From Maratus speciosus (Eukaryota; Arthropoda; Arachnida; Araneae; Salticidae), in NCBI GenBank assembly GCA_963932465.1, contig OZ010786.1, positions 441,614,619-441,678,618 on the forward strand: a DNA stretch of 64,000 nucleotides. Reading direction: 5' to 3'. Shown piece after piece: positions 11,297 to 23,370 of this stretch (position 1 is the first letter of the stretch; every line of letters begins with the position of its first letter). The notes under the pieces are model-generated. The model made no database searches. It had not been told where the DNA came from and saw only the letters and a program-made list of their open reading frames with translations. The translations under genes and the position numbers were made by a program.

Positions 11297-11412
11297 TATG
11301 TATAAAATACTAATTATAATGAATATTCTTAACCTTTTCAGAGACGATATTTTTATGGTGAGAAAAACAAATTACTGATCTCTTTTTATTTTTTACAATT
11401 CATTCATTTTCT

Positions 11413-11445
<33 letters not shown>

Positions 11446-11689
11446 GAAAAAAAGAAGAAAAAATCTACATTTGTGGCCGCTGAGCGTTAACGGTAATTTA
11501 TGAGTGAAATTATTTCTTATAAAAAAAAAACTAACTGTAAATTTCTTTCTTACATTTGCACTAATTATTAAAACTTAATATATTTAATATATCTGATATT
11601 ATTTTATCAAATGTTAACGATTTGTTCAAATAATTGAGCAACACTGACTGCCGAAAAATTACTTCACGCCTTTTTTTTATATCACTTAC

Positions 11690-12000
11690 TGTACAGTCAG
11701 GAAAAAAAAAAGTAAACAACCCTTACTAACTCTCCAACAAATTACTTTAGAAGAAAGTTGCTGGTACCAAACTATTGGAAATAAAGTCTACTTGTAAATG
11801 ATGTATATGAAATTTGCTTAGGGGGGCATTTACATATCAAAACGAACCTAAACTTTGTTTTCCTTAATAGCAATACCCAAGTTTGACTATAAATAAATTC
11901 TACACTCTTGAATTGGCCTAAATCAAAATTTTTATGAAATTCATATGATTAGTTTCTGAGAAATTAATTATTTTAAAATTAGCTTATTTTAGGGGCTGAA
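11690..12000. repeat. Dispersed repeat, inverted copy at 19230-19490
   Basis: The stretch with 'aaagttgctggtaccaaa' and 'aaataaagtctacttg' is matched in reverse complement by 19380-19430, and similarity extends over some 200 bp. The outer edges include TACAGTCAGGAAAA here and, in complement, TACAGTCGCGGAAAA at 19466-19483, so a TA-flanked transposon end is likely. Confidence 0.55.
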
Positions 12001-12064
12001 TCCAATCAGAAGTTCAGTACTCAATTATTGAAATGCTGCAGAATGACTATGTCACTTCTATTCA

Positions 12065-12296
12065 CACTGCAAATAGAGGCGTCTTAAATTCAGACACCTA
12101 TGTGACTGAAACAGTAATTCAGACACTTAAGTGTCTAAATATGAAATTTCCGACATCATACATGTCTAAATTTAAGGCACATAAGTGTCTTAATATGATA
12201 ATGAAATAAATAAACACAAAAGATGTCTGAATAATAGTGATATGTCTGAAATTAAGACATTTAGAAATTTAGACACTTAAGTGTCTGAGTGCAGTA
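12065..12296. mobile_element. MITE with CACTG ends and GACACTTAAGTGTC palindromes
   Basis: The segment starts CACTGC and ends GCAGTA, with many copies of the word 'gtgtctga/agacac'. The 14-bp palindrome GACACTTAAGTGTC occurs at 12122-12135 and 12272-12285. The same palindrome family appears at 18533-18755 and 33609-33720. CACTG termini would fit a CACTA/Chapaev-like element, but that is a guess. Confidence 0.5.
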
Positions 12297-12299
12297 CAA

Positions 12300-13460
12300 T
12301 TGTATCAGATCTCTGATGACTTTATGCACAACTGTATTGTAATATGTATGTCAGCACCATCAGAATTTTTTTTCGAAGGGAAGAAAGATGTTTCAAAGAC
12401 CTTTCCATGTACTAAATTTGGTATAACTTTATGAAAGAAATAATTTTATTAAGTCATGGGACGTCTGAGAAAATTGTATAAGTTCGCCTACTAAATATTG
12501 AAACTAGGTAATTTTTAGCCCAACAAATAATTAAATAATTGCTTTTCACAAAATATAAGGGCACAACTAAATACTAAGTGATATGAGTACCAGCAGAAAG
12601 AAATGGAGGGAAGGGCAAGATTTTGTAACACATGTCCCTACGGTCTATAGTTTAATCCGTTTTTCTAAATGCAGAACATAAACATGAAATATACTAAACT
12701 ATGAATCTCTTGCCAAGAACTTATCGTGCAAGACAATTGTTAAAGATATCAATATAAAAAGAAATATAAAAATGTAACAGTTAAGAAATATTAATAGTTC
12801 AAAAGTATGTTTCTAATGAAATTTTTCAAAACGGAGAACAGCGTTTCTTTTCAAAAGTATTTTTCTAATGACATTTTTCAAAACGGAGAACAGCGTTTCT
12901 TTTAATTATTATATATTTTCTTTATTTCGGGGGACTTTTCCTACTTGAACTCCCCTCCCCGTTTAACATAAAATGTATAAACACGAAAAGAACAGAATTA
13001 AAATATTCTGCGAAGGGTTCAGGGGTGGGAGGTTAGAGCTTCTCTGAAGGAAAATTCTTAATAACATTTTCTCTTAGCGTTTAATTATTATATACCCATT
13101 CAAAGAAAAAAAATTTTTTTTTAATAATCAGACATAAAGAAAATATAATTAATTAAATTTAAAAATACGGATAGGGATAATTCAGCTCCCCGACACCTTC
13201 CTTGCCAGTGCTTATGTTTTATCAAATTTCGATATGATTTTTGCAAGTTCTACAACAAAATCTGTATTTAAAGTATGATTCCTGTATGCCTGAAAATACA
13301 AAAACTGTAATAAGTATATTAATTGATAAAGGCAACGCATTATGAAAAAATACTAAATATAAAGAAAATAAAATAATTCTGATTTCTTCTTATTCACTGT
13401 TCTGTTTCTGGCTGATAAAAGTTTTAATGATCTCATCTTACAGTAAACCCTAGGCTGAGA
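12300..13460. other. Non-coding; contains a 52-bp tandem duplication
   Basis: Units at 12799-12850 and 12851-12902 ('aaacggagaacagcgtttct' core) are nearly identical. Otherwise AT-rich with no exon recognised. Confidence 0.6.
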
Positions 13461-13464
13461 CAAA

Positions 13465-13527
13465 GCACTGGGTTAAAGCGCTGACTTCGCCTATTTCCCT
13501 TTGTTCAAAGTCCACTGGCGTTTGGCG
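13465..13527 (+). other. tRNA-like sequence, degenerate
   Basis: The wording GGGTTAAAGCGCTGACTTCG followed some 20 nt later by TGTTCAAAGTCC resembles a tRNA D-arm/anticodon-stem and a degenerate B-box. The folding is not convincing, so I treat it as a tRNA-derived SINE relic or a chance match. Confidence 0.3.
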
Positions 13528-13712
13528 CGTTAAAACGGAATGTCCTTTCATTAATTTCCTTGATTGGAAGTCGGTCCTGAATCCTGATATTTTTATATAA
13601 AAAAATTCCGTAATTATTCATATTTGTGTGTTGTGCTTGTGCCAGTTCAATGCGTGTATACGCGTGTATACGCAGCTATAAAGTTATATTTATTTTAGGG
13701 GGAATTTGATCT

Positions 13713-13803
13713 ATATTTTTGTTCTTCAAATTTCAGTCTTCAACTTCAGTCACTATGTATTTTTGCTCTTCAAATTTCAGTCTTCAACTTCAGTCACTAT
13801 GTA
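13713..13803. repeat. 45-bp tandem duplication
   Basis: Two units from 13713 and 13758, each containing 'cttcaaatttcagtcttcaa', differ by a single base. Confidence 0.9.
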
Positions 13804-15830
13804 TAAAAATTAATCGTTATTTGTGCTTCCGAAGATTGAGTAATAAGAAAGCAGTTATGAAATACAACTGTATTGAGTTCCTGGAATGATTATATTTAAA
13901 TAACATTAGTCAATTCACAACATTAATCTATCTGAATATATAAAGCAAAGAAAAAAAGAATAAAATGTGTTTCTTTTTGGTGGTTATAGTAAAAATGGAT
14001 TTACATTTCACATTTAAGGATATATTAGCAAGGTAAGAATTTTACGCGATTATTTAAAAATATATAATTTTCATGTCGAAATAGAAATTTTCTCGAACAT
14101 TATTGTAAACATATCTCGAACATTATATTAATTATTTAAATTAAGAATAAGAATAATATGTATTTATCAAATTTGTATCTTATGTCCAATAAATATTTTT
14201 CAATATTTTTACAAGATGTGAATTTTTTTATGTTTTTTTAACTAAATTTATATCATTTTCAGGATTATTGAAAATGTTTATAATTCTTTTATTCTCCACT
14301 TTATAAACAAAAGTTTCTTATGGAAAATAATCTGACCTTTACTTGACATAAGCAATAGAAGCACAGTATTGCTTTTGTTGCTTGTGTAAATCTGTCATCA
14401 TTTTTTGCATTATAATTTTGAAAAAGAAAGTTGCAGTATTATATATTTTTTATGTGAGCATAAACTATTAATTTGTCTGTAAAAATGTCAGTAAATATTA
14501 TATAAAAATTTGATTAGTTTATAATCTATATAAAAAATAAAGCAAAATCGAAAAAAATGTTGAATCATTTGCTGAAGAAGAAATACTCAGCTTTGGTTTA
14601 GTAGCCTTTTTTTCACTTTGGTCTGTTAATAAATTTAATCGATATGTACAATAATTCCATCAATTTAATCAACGGATTTTATCACTATATTAAATTCCTC
14701 ATAATATTTTCTTTTGCGGTTAAAACTCTATTTTATTTACCAGAATTTTAATTAAATTGTCTTTTCGCTGAGTAGAACATGTATTTCACTCAACATTTAA
14801 TATTATAGGAAAATTGTAAAATAATCAAACACTTGTTGTGATTCATTTTTTTTATTTTAGAATAAGGTATGTGCTTTTATGGAGGGGAAGGGGATTATTA
14901 AATTAAAAGCTTTTCATAACTGATTTTTGTAAAATAAGTTTTCAAACTGAAATAACTTATGTAGTAAAACATTTTTTTTCCTTAATTCGGAAATCCCAAC
15001 TTAAAAAAATCTTAGAAGTAATCCACATAACATTATTTGTTTTGAAAGTAATTTTTAATTGTTTTGCATTATCCAATTTATGTCTTCTAAATTATGTGTA
15101 TGATAGATAAATCAAACAAATTGTTGTGACTTTATGATTATGAGTAATAAAATTCAAATTTTCCATTTTTTAATAGTTAATTTTATTAAAAATACTTTTC
15201 TATAATAATAATACCTTAATGATTTACTATAAAATAAGTAAGGAAATAAATCATTATTTACTTTGTTTTATTGCTTAAAATTATATTTAAGTTTTGTATA
15301 TGCTGTGGACATTTTTGCTTCAGATGGTGGACATAAAACGTGAAAAATAATTATAAAAGCATCTGAATTGAAGTTATGGTGAAATTTTTAATGTTTTATA
15401 AATACATTTTAAATTGTTCCTATGTGAAGTAAAGCTTTATTAAAAAGTTCGAAATTTCTGCAGTATTTAATTGCACGATGAAATATTTTTTTTAGACTAT
15501 GAAAACTTGTTCAAAATATAAAAACTACATTTATATGTATTTCCTGTGTTTCATCTGTATAACATATTTAAATTTTAAGACACAGAAATTTTCTGACAAC
15601 TTTCAACGTCAAAATTTTTCTGATTTTTTTTACAGGATTATTTTTTATTATCATCGAAGAATGCATCCATTTTCGCAAAACAATTGATTGTACTGATTAT
15701 ATATCATATTGCATACTTTTAGTGTAGGATGGAGTTAAACGCAAAGGATATATTCATCCAAACATATAATTACATGTTGATATATGTATATATATTAAGT
15801 CATCAATACGTTTAATTTTTTGTTACTGTG
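13804..15830. other. No confident gene
   Basis: AT-rich, no convincing exon apart from the speculative mini-exon at 13995-14032 reported as a finding. The open frame at 15499-15687 has ordinary AT-rich composition and no recognisable product. Confidence 0.45.
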
Positions 15831-15839
15831 TATGTAGTA

Positions 15840-17662
15840 GGGAGTCAACGATCTTATCAGTTGATTTAAATCAGCGATTAAACCGTGATTTTAATCAACC
15901 GGTTTTTAAAAAAAATCATTGATTTAAAAAAAAAATAAATGTTTAAAATGTCAAAGAAAAAGTTTTTAAATTTAAGATTAACATAATTTGAAAGTTTCTA
16001 CAGGTATTTTGACTTATGAATAAACAAAAAAAAGAGCATTAAATAATTATTTCTAAGCTTAATTCCTGAGTATTGTAAGAAATTAAAAACAGTTAAGTTT
16101 GTAAAAAGCATGTTTTTTTATCCAACATAAATCGGTTTCATTTAAAAATGATATTTAAATCTAATATAATTTACAATGTCATAATTTCCTTTAGGTAATC
16201 AATTTATGCATTATTTTATATAAAATAAATATAGCAAGTGTATTAAATTTCTGCAGATAAAAGAATAAATAGTCAGTGTCTTAGTTTCCCATTCTACTTT
16301 TGTAATAATAAATTAATAGCAATCTCGAGTCAAAGAAGAATGAAAGAGTGGCATCTGCTCAACAGCTAAATTGTAAATGAATGCATAAGAGAAAAAGAAC
16401 TAATTGGTATAAAAATGTTAAGCACAGCAAGAGCTTCTTCAGTATAGGTTGAATATTTTTTTTCTTTTTTTTTACTTTCAAATTTATATATACTAAATAA
16501 AAAAAATAAGAATTGAAAAGGCAGCAAAACTTTTCTTACAAAAAAAAAAAAAAAAAAAAAAAAAAGAACCATTGAAAGCTAATAATCCCCACTGAGATGT
16601 AATAATGCTGCTATATAAATATTTTGGGGATTTCAGATATAACTGGTTATCCTTATATTTATTCTGTATGTGTGTATGAATGGGTTTAGCTCATTTTCAT
16701 AATATTTTTGGTTACCATACACATACATGTGTGTAAGTTTAGATTTTGGTGATTAGCAGTAATTTTTCTAACTACAAATGCAAAACGAACTGCAAATAAT
16801 ATTTTTTAGTTTTGTTATTTATTTGTGCTACTAACTAATGAAATTACTTATTTGCAGTTTTTATTAATTCTGTAATTACTTTCTGTTTCTTCTGGGCCAT
16901 TTTTTAAAATTCACCTGTAGTTCTAGCCAGAGATTTCTTGTAAAAACTTCCCATTCAACAGCATTTCTAAATTCATGTGCCCAAGACCTTGCAAAAATAA
17001 TACAACTGTATTTCTTTAGAAAAAACACGATATTATTAAAACATATTGTTATTTAATTGTATTTTTTCATTTGTGATTCATAAAATTATTAAAAATTAAG
17101 GACACTTTATTTATCACACTAAAAATTAATTCTTTTTTTTTCTTATATCATTACTAAACACATTACTAATATATTTCCTCATGAGTGCCTCTTTTTCATT
17201 CTAAAATGAATACTCATTATTAATTATCATTTTAATAATTAAAGCTTTAAAATGTATAGTGCGTTACTCATTAGAGAGTTAATTGTTTAAAAATTATTAA
17301 TTTGAAGTAGTGTTAACTATTTAATATTAAATTCAGTTATTAATAATCTTAGTAAATGTTAAATATCACTCATATTTAATAAAGTTTTACATAATTATTA
17401 CAATATTAACGTGTATAACATTATTGTATGATATTAACTAATGAAACTACTAATTTGCAGTTTTTATAATTTCTTTAATTACTAACTAATAATTATAATT
17501 TTATTAATTAAAGTGCAAAAACATAGATCATCTTAGCAATTAGTGTTTTAATTATTTTGGAAACCTAAAACTCTTGGTAGCTATTCAGTATTTGAATGCT
17601 GGAAAAAAAATCATAAAAATCTGATTTAAATAAAAAAAAATCCGATTTTTTTAAACCCTAAT
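15840..17662. mobile_element. 1.8-kb hAT-like non-autonomous element
   Basis: Left end GGGAGTCAACGATC and right end AAACCCTAAT are flanked by the direct repeat ATGTAGTA at 15832-15839 and 17663-17670. Both ends contain 'gatttaaat/aatctgatttaaat' words common in hAT elements. No transposase frame remains. A 26-nt poly-A tract occurs near 16540-16565. It sits in a repeat whose partner at about 17995-18110 is uninterrupted. Confidence 0.6.
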
Positions 17663-17819
17663 ATGTAGTAGTGGGGAGGAGCGCCAATGAATGTAAGTCG
17701 CTGGTACTGGAACTTACTAGAACCACATTTCCTATACTGTCAAATAAATAAATAAATAAATAAATAGGACAATATTATACAACAAAGCAGGTATGGGTTT
17801 CTTTCTGAAGGAGTGTATC

Positions 17820-18755
17820 ATTTTATATAAATGGGAATAACTTCTTGTAATAAAGCACAGGTGATTGCAGCGTGGACAAACTGGGCTGTTTTTATGGGCC
17901 TTTAGTCCCTAATTTTGGTATGAAATTTCCATAAGGCTGATATTTTACATTTGTTTTGATCTTATACTTATTTTAATTATTTTGTACTTTTAGAACATGA
18001 TTAGGCTAAAGAAAATGATATATTTATCCAAATATGTATTTAACGGCATCCAACAGGCTTAATTTTTTTGAAACAGTATATGAAGGCAGTGGGGGGAGGG
18101 GAGAATGAATACTAGATCTTTGGACTAGAATTAATTTTAAGTTCTCACTAAAAGTAATAAGCATTTTTGATGCCCTAGGGCATATATGATATCACATAAA
18201 TACATATTTAGGTGAATATATATATATACATATATTATCCTATTCTAAAACTGCAAAATACTGATTACAATCCTCATAAGGTCAAAACTGATTTAAAATT
18301 TCAGCTTTATGAAAATTTCATACCCAATTCGGGGTACACTAAAATCAGGGGGCAGAGAAGCATTCCATTTTTCCCAGGCTGCAATCAGCTCTGCTTTATG
18401 GTAACAAATTATTCCCATTTATAAAAAGTGATTCAATGTGGTCAAACATGGCTGCATATATGGCTTAGAAATAAAAATGGTCAAAGATGGCTTCATATTG
18501 GCCAAAAAAAGGCTCAAAGATGGCCACAATTAAGACATTTGAAATGTCTGAAATTCAGACGTAAGAAGTGTCTGAAAAAATTAAGACATTTTAAAACGTC
18601 TTAAAATTGAACACTTTTGTTTCAGACACTTAAGTGTCTGAAATTCAGACACAAAAAGTGTCTGAAAATTTTAAGACATTTTAAAACGTCTGAAAATTGA
18701 ACACTGCGTTTCAGACACTTAAATGTCTGAATTTCAGACATTTCAGTTTACAGTG
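17820..18755. repeat. Palindromic repeat with CACTG-type right end
   Basis: 18350-18755 matches 33609-33905 in reverse complement: 'aaattattcccatttataaa', then 'gatggcttcatattgg', then the GACACTTAAGTGTC palindrome (18625-18638) and an end reading TTTACAGTG. 17820-17905 is an inverted copy of 18345-18425, so the unit may fold back. No coding capacity. Confidence 0.6.
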
Positions 18756-20110
18756 CATGTACTATTTCTCGCCGATACGAACATTTCACTCGCTTAATAT
18801 GTTTCGACTATTGCCAGCCCAAATGTTTCAATAGAATGAGTAAAATATACTTTTTTCAATTTATGCTTTTCTGGACATCATAGACCGCCCTTTAAACCAT
18901 CATTTTGTCGTTTTTTGCTCATAATTCAAAAAACTGCTTCGAAGAAAAATTTGAAATAGAGAATTCGCAGAAAACAGGACATAATAAATATAAATCTATC
19001 AAAAAATTTTAGGTTGCAATTAATGTTTTTTTTCGAATATTAATTTCATAACTCATGTTATAAAAAATTTTAAATTATAAATTTAACGTTTTTATGACTG
19101 GGTTTTTTAGCTTTATAACCAAACAAAAAATTATCACATTAGGATTATAATTTCAGGAGATATTAATAAAAATATGAAAATGTAATTTAACATTTGAAAC
19201 TCTAAATTTTGAATGTTTATAATTTAAAAATTTATCATCTAAATTGACTTGGAGTTTCATTTCTAGGCATAGTTTGAACCGAAGATTTAAAATATATTTT
19301 CAAAATTGGGTGTTGCCATTGAAAAAATTTGTTTTGCCCGGTTTTGATTTGTATATGGCCTCTTAAGCAAATTTTATATACATCATTTAAAAGTAGACTT
19401 TATTTCAAATCATTTGGTATCAGTAACTTTCTTCTATTATAATTAGTTCTAGAATTAGTAGGGGGTGTTTTCCGCGACTGTACATCGGAAATAACATTAT
19501 CAGCGCTGCCAAAACATAAACTTTTTACTTTTCTTGTTAATTGAATCTGTAGTGAATAACTTATTATCAAATTTTTGTTCATTTTATTATTGGCAATAAT
19601 TATAAAAAACTAAACGTCCACATATGTGTGTCCAAGGGTGGGAAGAGGATAAAATGATTGATTTATCATTATTTTCCACTAATTATATGCCAAGTCATTT
19701 TTGACTATTAATGGGGTTTTGGAATACTTCCATTTCACAAAATACAGAGCAATTAGTCAAATCGTTCCAAGTAAGAGATATATGGTGTTAATTGATGTAA
19801 CAATGTTCTATTTCTGTCATATTTTATAAAATAACAATAAAGTGGTTTTGTTGGATCAAAATCTGCCATTTGTTGTTGAAATTTATGCTTTTATCTTATG
19901 ACTGAAATCGTTTTATTACGATCCTTTCATGAAATGCTATTTTTATTCCGGTTGGCCGTTATCCAAGAACTATGCTTGAGTGAAAAAGCCAAAAATGGAT
20001 CAAAACATGATTAATTAAGAGGCAATTTATTTTTATTTTAAGCTATTTTAGAAAGAAAATGTTTCCTTAGTTCGACCTACATATACAGATTGTCTCTTTT
20101 TAATGTTGAG
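18756..20110. other. Non-coding repeats
   Basis: Includes the inverted copy (19230-19490) of 11690-12000 and a copy (19895-20090) of the dispersed repeat also found at about 10380-10595. No gene recognised. Confidence 0.45.
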
Positions 20111-20119
20111 TAATAATTA

Positions 20120-20792
20120 CAGTAGAGTGCCGATTGTCCGAACAACTCGGAACGGACCCTAGTTCGGATAAGCAAAAGTTCGGATAAATGGACAGACAAT
20201 TTAACGGATGTTTCTGACTATACTAAAATCTTCACACTTTATCCACGCTTTAGACTGACAGCATTAGTTAATGCTGGCATGTTTAAAAATTGCTTTTTGT
20301 CTTTTTAATTTTTTTTGTTCACTTTTATTTTAATTTTCTGAACTCCAGTGATTATAATTTAATCAAAAGAGTTTTCGATTGTTGCTTGCTTCAAAGAAGA
20401 CATTCTTTTCAATGCTGTCATATCTCGAATTCTTCTTAAATACGTTAGTTGAATAGGAACAGCATTCTTCTGCCGTTCGAGCCATTTCATAGCTGTTTCC
20501 AAACATTCAAAGGCTTCGTTATGTGGTGGACCTTGATCATTTTCAGAGCATTCGTTTTCAGTGTTTTTTTCGTCTTGAATATCATCCACAATTTCATCAT
20601 CATTTGAAATCTGATATCCAGGTCTAATAGGGTGTTTGGATAATGGGAAGTTGGTTTAAAATTTTTTTTTTTTGAGAGAAATAGGCTGTTCGGATAATTG
20701 GAAGTTCGGTTAAAATTTTTTTTGAGAGAAATTGGCTGTTCGGATAATTGTAAGCTCGGTTAATTGGAGTTCGGATAATTGGCGCTCTACTG
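20120..20792 (-). mobile_element. Tigger-type element with transposase remnant
   Basis: TA at 20118-20119 and 20793-20794 flanks ends CAGTAGAGTGCCGATTGTCC and, reading inward, CAGTAGAGCGCCAATTATCC. Motifs 'agttcggataa' repeat near both ends. The interior encodes the C-terminal part of a Tigger/jerky-like DDE transposase on the minus strand. A second copy of the same family is at 39813-40632. Confidence 0.85.
20359..20589 (-). pseudogene. Tigger/pogo transposase, C-terminal fragment
   Basis: A 76-residue minus-strand frame contains NEAFECLETAMKWLERQ, then TYLRRIRDM. That arrangement is characteristic of the extreme C-terminus of Tigger/jerky-type transposases, after the DDE catalytic core. 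The catalytic domain and the N-terminal CENP-B-like DNA-binding domain are absent, and the element is only 673 bp long, so it cannot encode a working enzyme. The first visible methionine is simply the first in-frame ATG of the fragment. The homologous stretch at about 40085-40300 is further decayed. The family assignment is from recall of the motif and was not searched. Confidence 0.7.
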
Positions 20793-20794
20793 TA

Positions 20795-21346
20795 ATTCCA
20801 AAACCGTTAGTTTTAAAAGTATAGGTCCACTTTCATAAATGCTGCCAATGTCTTTTCTTTTCATATGGAAGAACTCTTCATGCAATTAAGATAGTAAAAA
20901 TTCCTTTGTCTTTATAACCAAAATTTACCGAATTATGATACTTTGAATTTTATGAATATTTAGCATTTTCTGACACTGAAAAAATGCTTTTTTAGTGGCA
21001 GAAAATGCTAGAAACGACATAACTTGGTAAGCTTTTATCGTGCAAAAATGAAATTTTTACCGTTTTGTATGCTAAAGCTTGGATAATATTTCTTTAATAT
21101 AAGTTATAGGACGCAAGGTCTGTGTAAGAATTTCAATTTCGTAATTAAAAAAAAATAATTCTTTTGAAATAAATGTTTTTTCTTACTGCGCGGCGCAAAA
21201 TTTTACGTACAAGCTAAACGTTTTTATAAAATGAAAAATATACATCGAAAGCTTTGAATTTTTTACTATATCTAAACAATTGGTTTAGAAATTCATGTTT
21301 CGAATTCGGAAACAATTCACTGAAAGAAAAATTATAATTAAAAAAA

Positions 21347-21381
<35 letters not shown>

Positions 21382-21400
21382 GTATATATATATATCAAAA
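20795..21400. other. No gene seen; TA microsatellite at right
   Basis: AT-rich, ending with a TATA dinucleotide tract at 21349-21397. Comparable (TA)n tracts lie at 24682-24717 and 34123-34196. Confidence 0.55.
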
Positions 21401-21438
21401 TTGCGGTGTCCAAAAAGTTTATGCACAAAAACGAAATA

Positions 21439-21691
21439 CCGTGAAACCTTCCTGTGCGACCACCTCCATTAAGCGATCATTTTTTTCACGGAACGAAATT
21501 TATTCCCATAGGCTCAATATTAATTTTACCTCTATTCAGAGACCATCCCAGTTGAACTCCCTTTATGAGCGTCCAATCTCTTTGAAGAAAATGAAACAAA
21601 TTCCGTTTTTTCCTGGTCGCTTGAAGAAGGTTTTATTAGAAAAATAATTCCGGAGGGCGCATTACTCAGCAAACTTCTAAACTAAATATAG

Positions 21692-21739
<48 letters not shown>

Positions 21740-22230
21740 CCGGTAACTTTTAAGTGCTTAAACAACCCTTCGTGTCTTTTTAGGCAATGAATTAACTCTG
21801 ATGATGTATTAAGAATGACGGTCAATAAACTCCCTGCCCTATTCTGTCAGGAAACTCTCAAAGAAATAGATAAATTAATAAAATCGTCATTATTTGTTCC
21901 CGTCCGAAAAAAAAATTGCATTTATTTAATGAACTTCGAAAGGACTTTAAAATAAAAGTTATGAAAGATGAAACCGCAATATTAAAGCAAACGTCAATAT
22001 ATTCATTTTTTAAACTCAGCAGTAATTAATATATGTAATTAACTTTTGTTTTGATACTTAAATTTTTATATTTTTCCTAATGTGAAAAAAAAAAATTTAG
22101 TAACAATAATTGTTACCTTTTTTCAATAATTAAAATATAGATTTAAACATGACTTCCATTAAGAGACCACCTTTCGCAGTGACCAATTTTTACTGGAACG
22201 GGACGGGGTAGCTTTAAGGAGGTTTTACTG
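21439..22230. mobile_element. Tigger-like MITE (TA flanked)
   Basis: TA at 21437-21438 and 22231-22232 flanks ends CCGTGAAACCTTCCTG and, reading inward, CAGTAAAACCTCCTTAAAG. Internal 'gaccacctccattaagcgat' and the inverted 'ccattaagagaccacc' near the right support one element. A long poly-T tract occupies 21692-21735. No transposase. Confidence 0.65.
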
Positions 22231-22267
22231 TATTTACATTTCACAAAGCACAAGTTCTTTAGTAGTC

Positions 22268-22543
22268 TAGTGTGTTTCCATTACACCTGATGAGATCGAA
22301 TACGCGATTTTTCATTGAGAACACGAGAGTATGGAAGGTTTCGGGAGTGATTCTGTAACAGGTTTCCTTTGTCGTTGATTTGAGCTCTTGCACTGAATAA
22401 TAATGCTTTTCGTTCTTGTAGACGTCACGTGAGACGATTCCCCAGATGTTCTGTGTACTGTGTTGTATTGAGATATGGGCCGAGTGCTGTCTACTTCATC
22501 ACACCAATATTCTAAGATCTCAATCTCCTGATTGTTAATGAAA
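22268..22543 (-). pseudogene. Tc1-like transposase, C-terminal remnant
   Basis: On the minus strand the segment reads in order: a 'NNQEIEILEY' stretch, a degenerate SPDLNP-type region, then WGIVSRDVYKNEK, SVQELKSTTKETCYRITPET and FSMKNRVFDLIRCNGN. This order matches the C-terminal third of Tc1/mariner DD34E transposases after the last catalytic residue. At least one frame change falls between the first and second parts, and the N-terminal and catalytic regions are missing. It lies just right of the 21439-22230 MITE but looks like a separate insertion. Confidence 0.65.
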
Positions 22544-22567
22544 TTTTCCTACCATTAGTTTTTTTAA

Positions 22568-23317
22568 GGAGTCTCAGGATTTTTAAAGCTTCAAAATTTT
22601 CGAAATTTTAAGTTTTTTAGATCTCAAACTTCTCTCTTTCCTTAACATGTTGATATGATTGTTTCTTTGAAATTCCCATTAGAACATAAGCTATAGCTAT
22701 TGGAATTATACCCGCTCAATAACTGAAGCGGCGTTTCCGAAAATTTGAAATAATTTTTCTCCAAATGACGTTTTTGGGCATAACGCACACGATATCTCAA
22801 AAACTTTTAAATATTTTTTCATGAAAATTTCAAAACAGATGCTTCATGTTAGTCTGTATAAGCTGGACCTAAAATTTCATTTTTATTGTTCAAAAAAACA
22901 TTTTTGGGGATGATTATACTGTTGAAATTTTCAAAATTTTGTATTAGCTAAATACAACCTTGTATTAAAGATATAAAAAAATCTTTAAATACAAATTTAT
23001 TTAGGTTCAGGGTAATTATTACAAACTGAAGTATAATTAAGGATAAAAAATTTCATTGTAGTTGCAAAATTTGTTTTGTAATCCTGCGCGCAAGCTGCCA
23101 TAAATATTTTCTGCTCGAAAAATATCTGTCAGTTTGGAGTTCCCTGTAAATACTAATTTTGCATTTTGCATTTTTTTAAATAAATGAAATGAAAGAACAT
23201 TCTTATATGTTTTAATCCCAATAAAAATTTTGTTTTTAAATCATATGCATTTTAATATATTAAATGTTGAAAATTGTCTTTTTTTTTTTTTTCCAATTTT
23301 AAGAGACCTGAGACCCC
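22568..23317. mobile_element. TTAA-flanked MITE with GGRGTCTCAGG ends
   Basis: TTAA at 22564-22567 and 23318-23321 encloses GGAGTCTCAGG and CCTGAGACCCC (10 of 11 inverted matches). TTAA duplication fits piggyBac or Kolobok superfamilies, and the ends do not have the usual CCCTT start. Non-coding interior. Confidence 0.55.
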
Positions 23318-23370
23318 TTAAAGTTACACTTTTTTAATTTTTATACGGTCCCTGAGCCCTATAAGTTATA

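Noticed and set aside
16366..16572. 68-codon minus-strand frame beginning with a phenylalanine run
   Set aside because: The run is the translation of a poly-A tract. The rest has no features.
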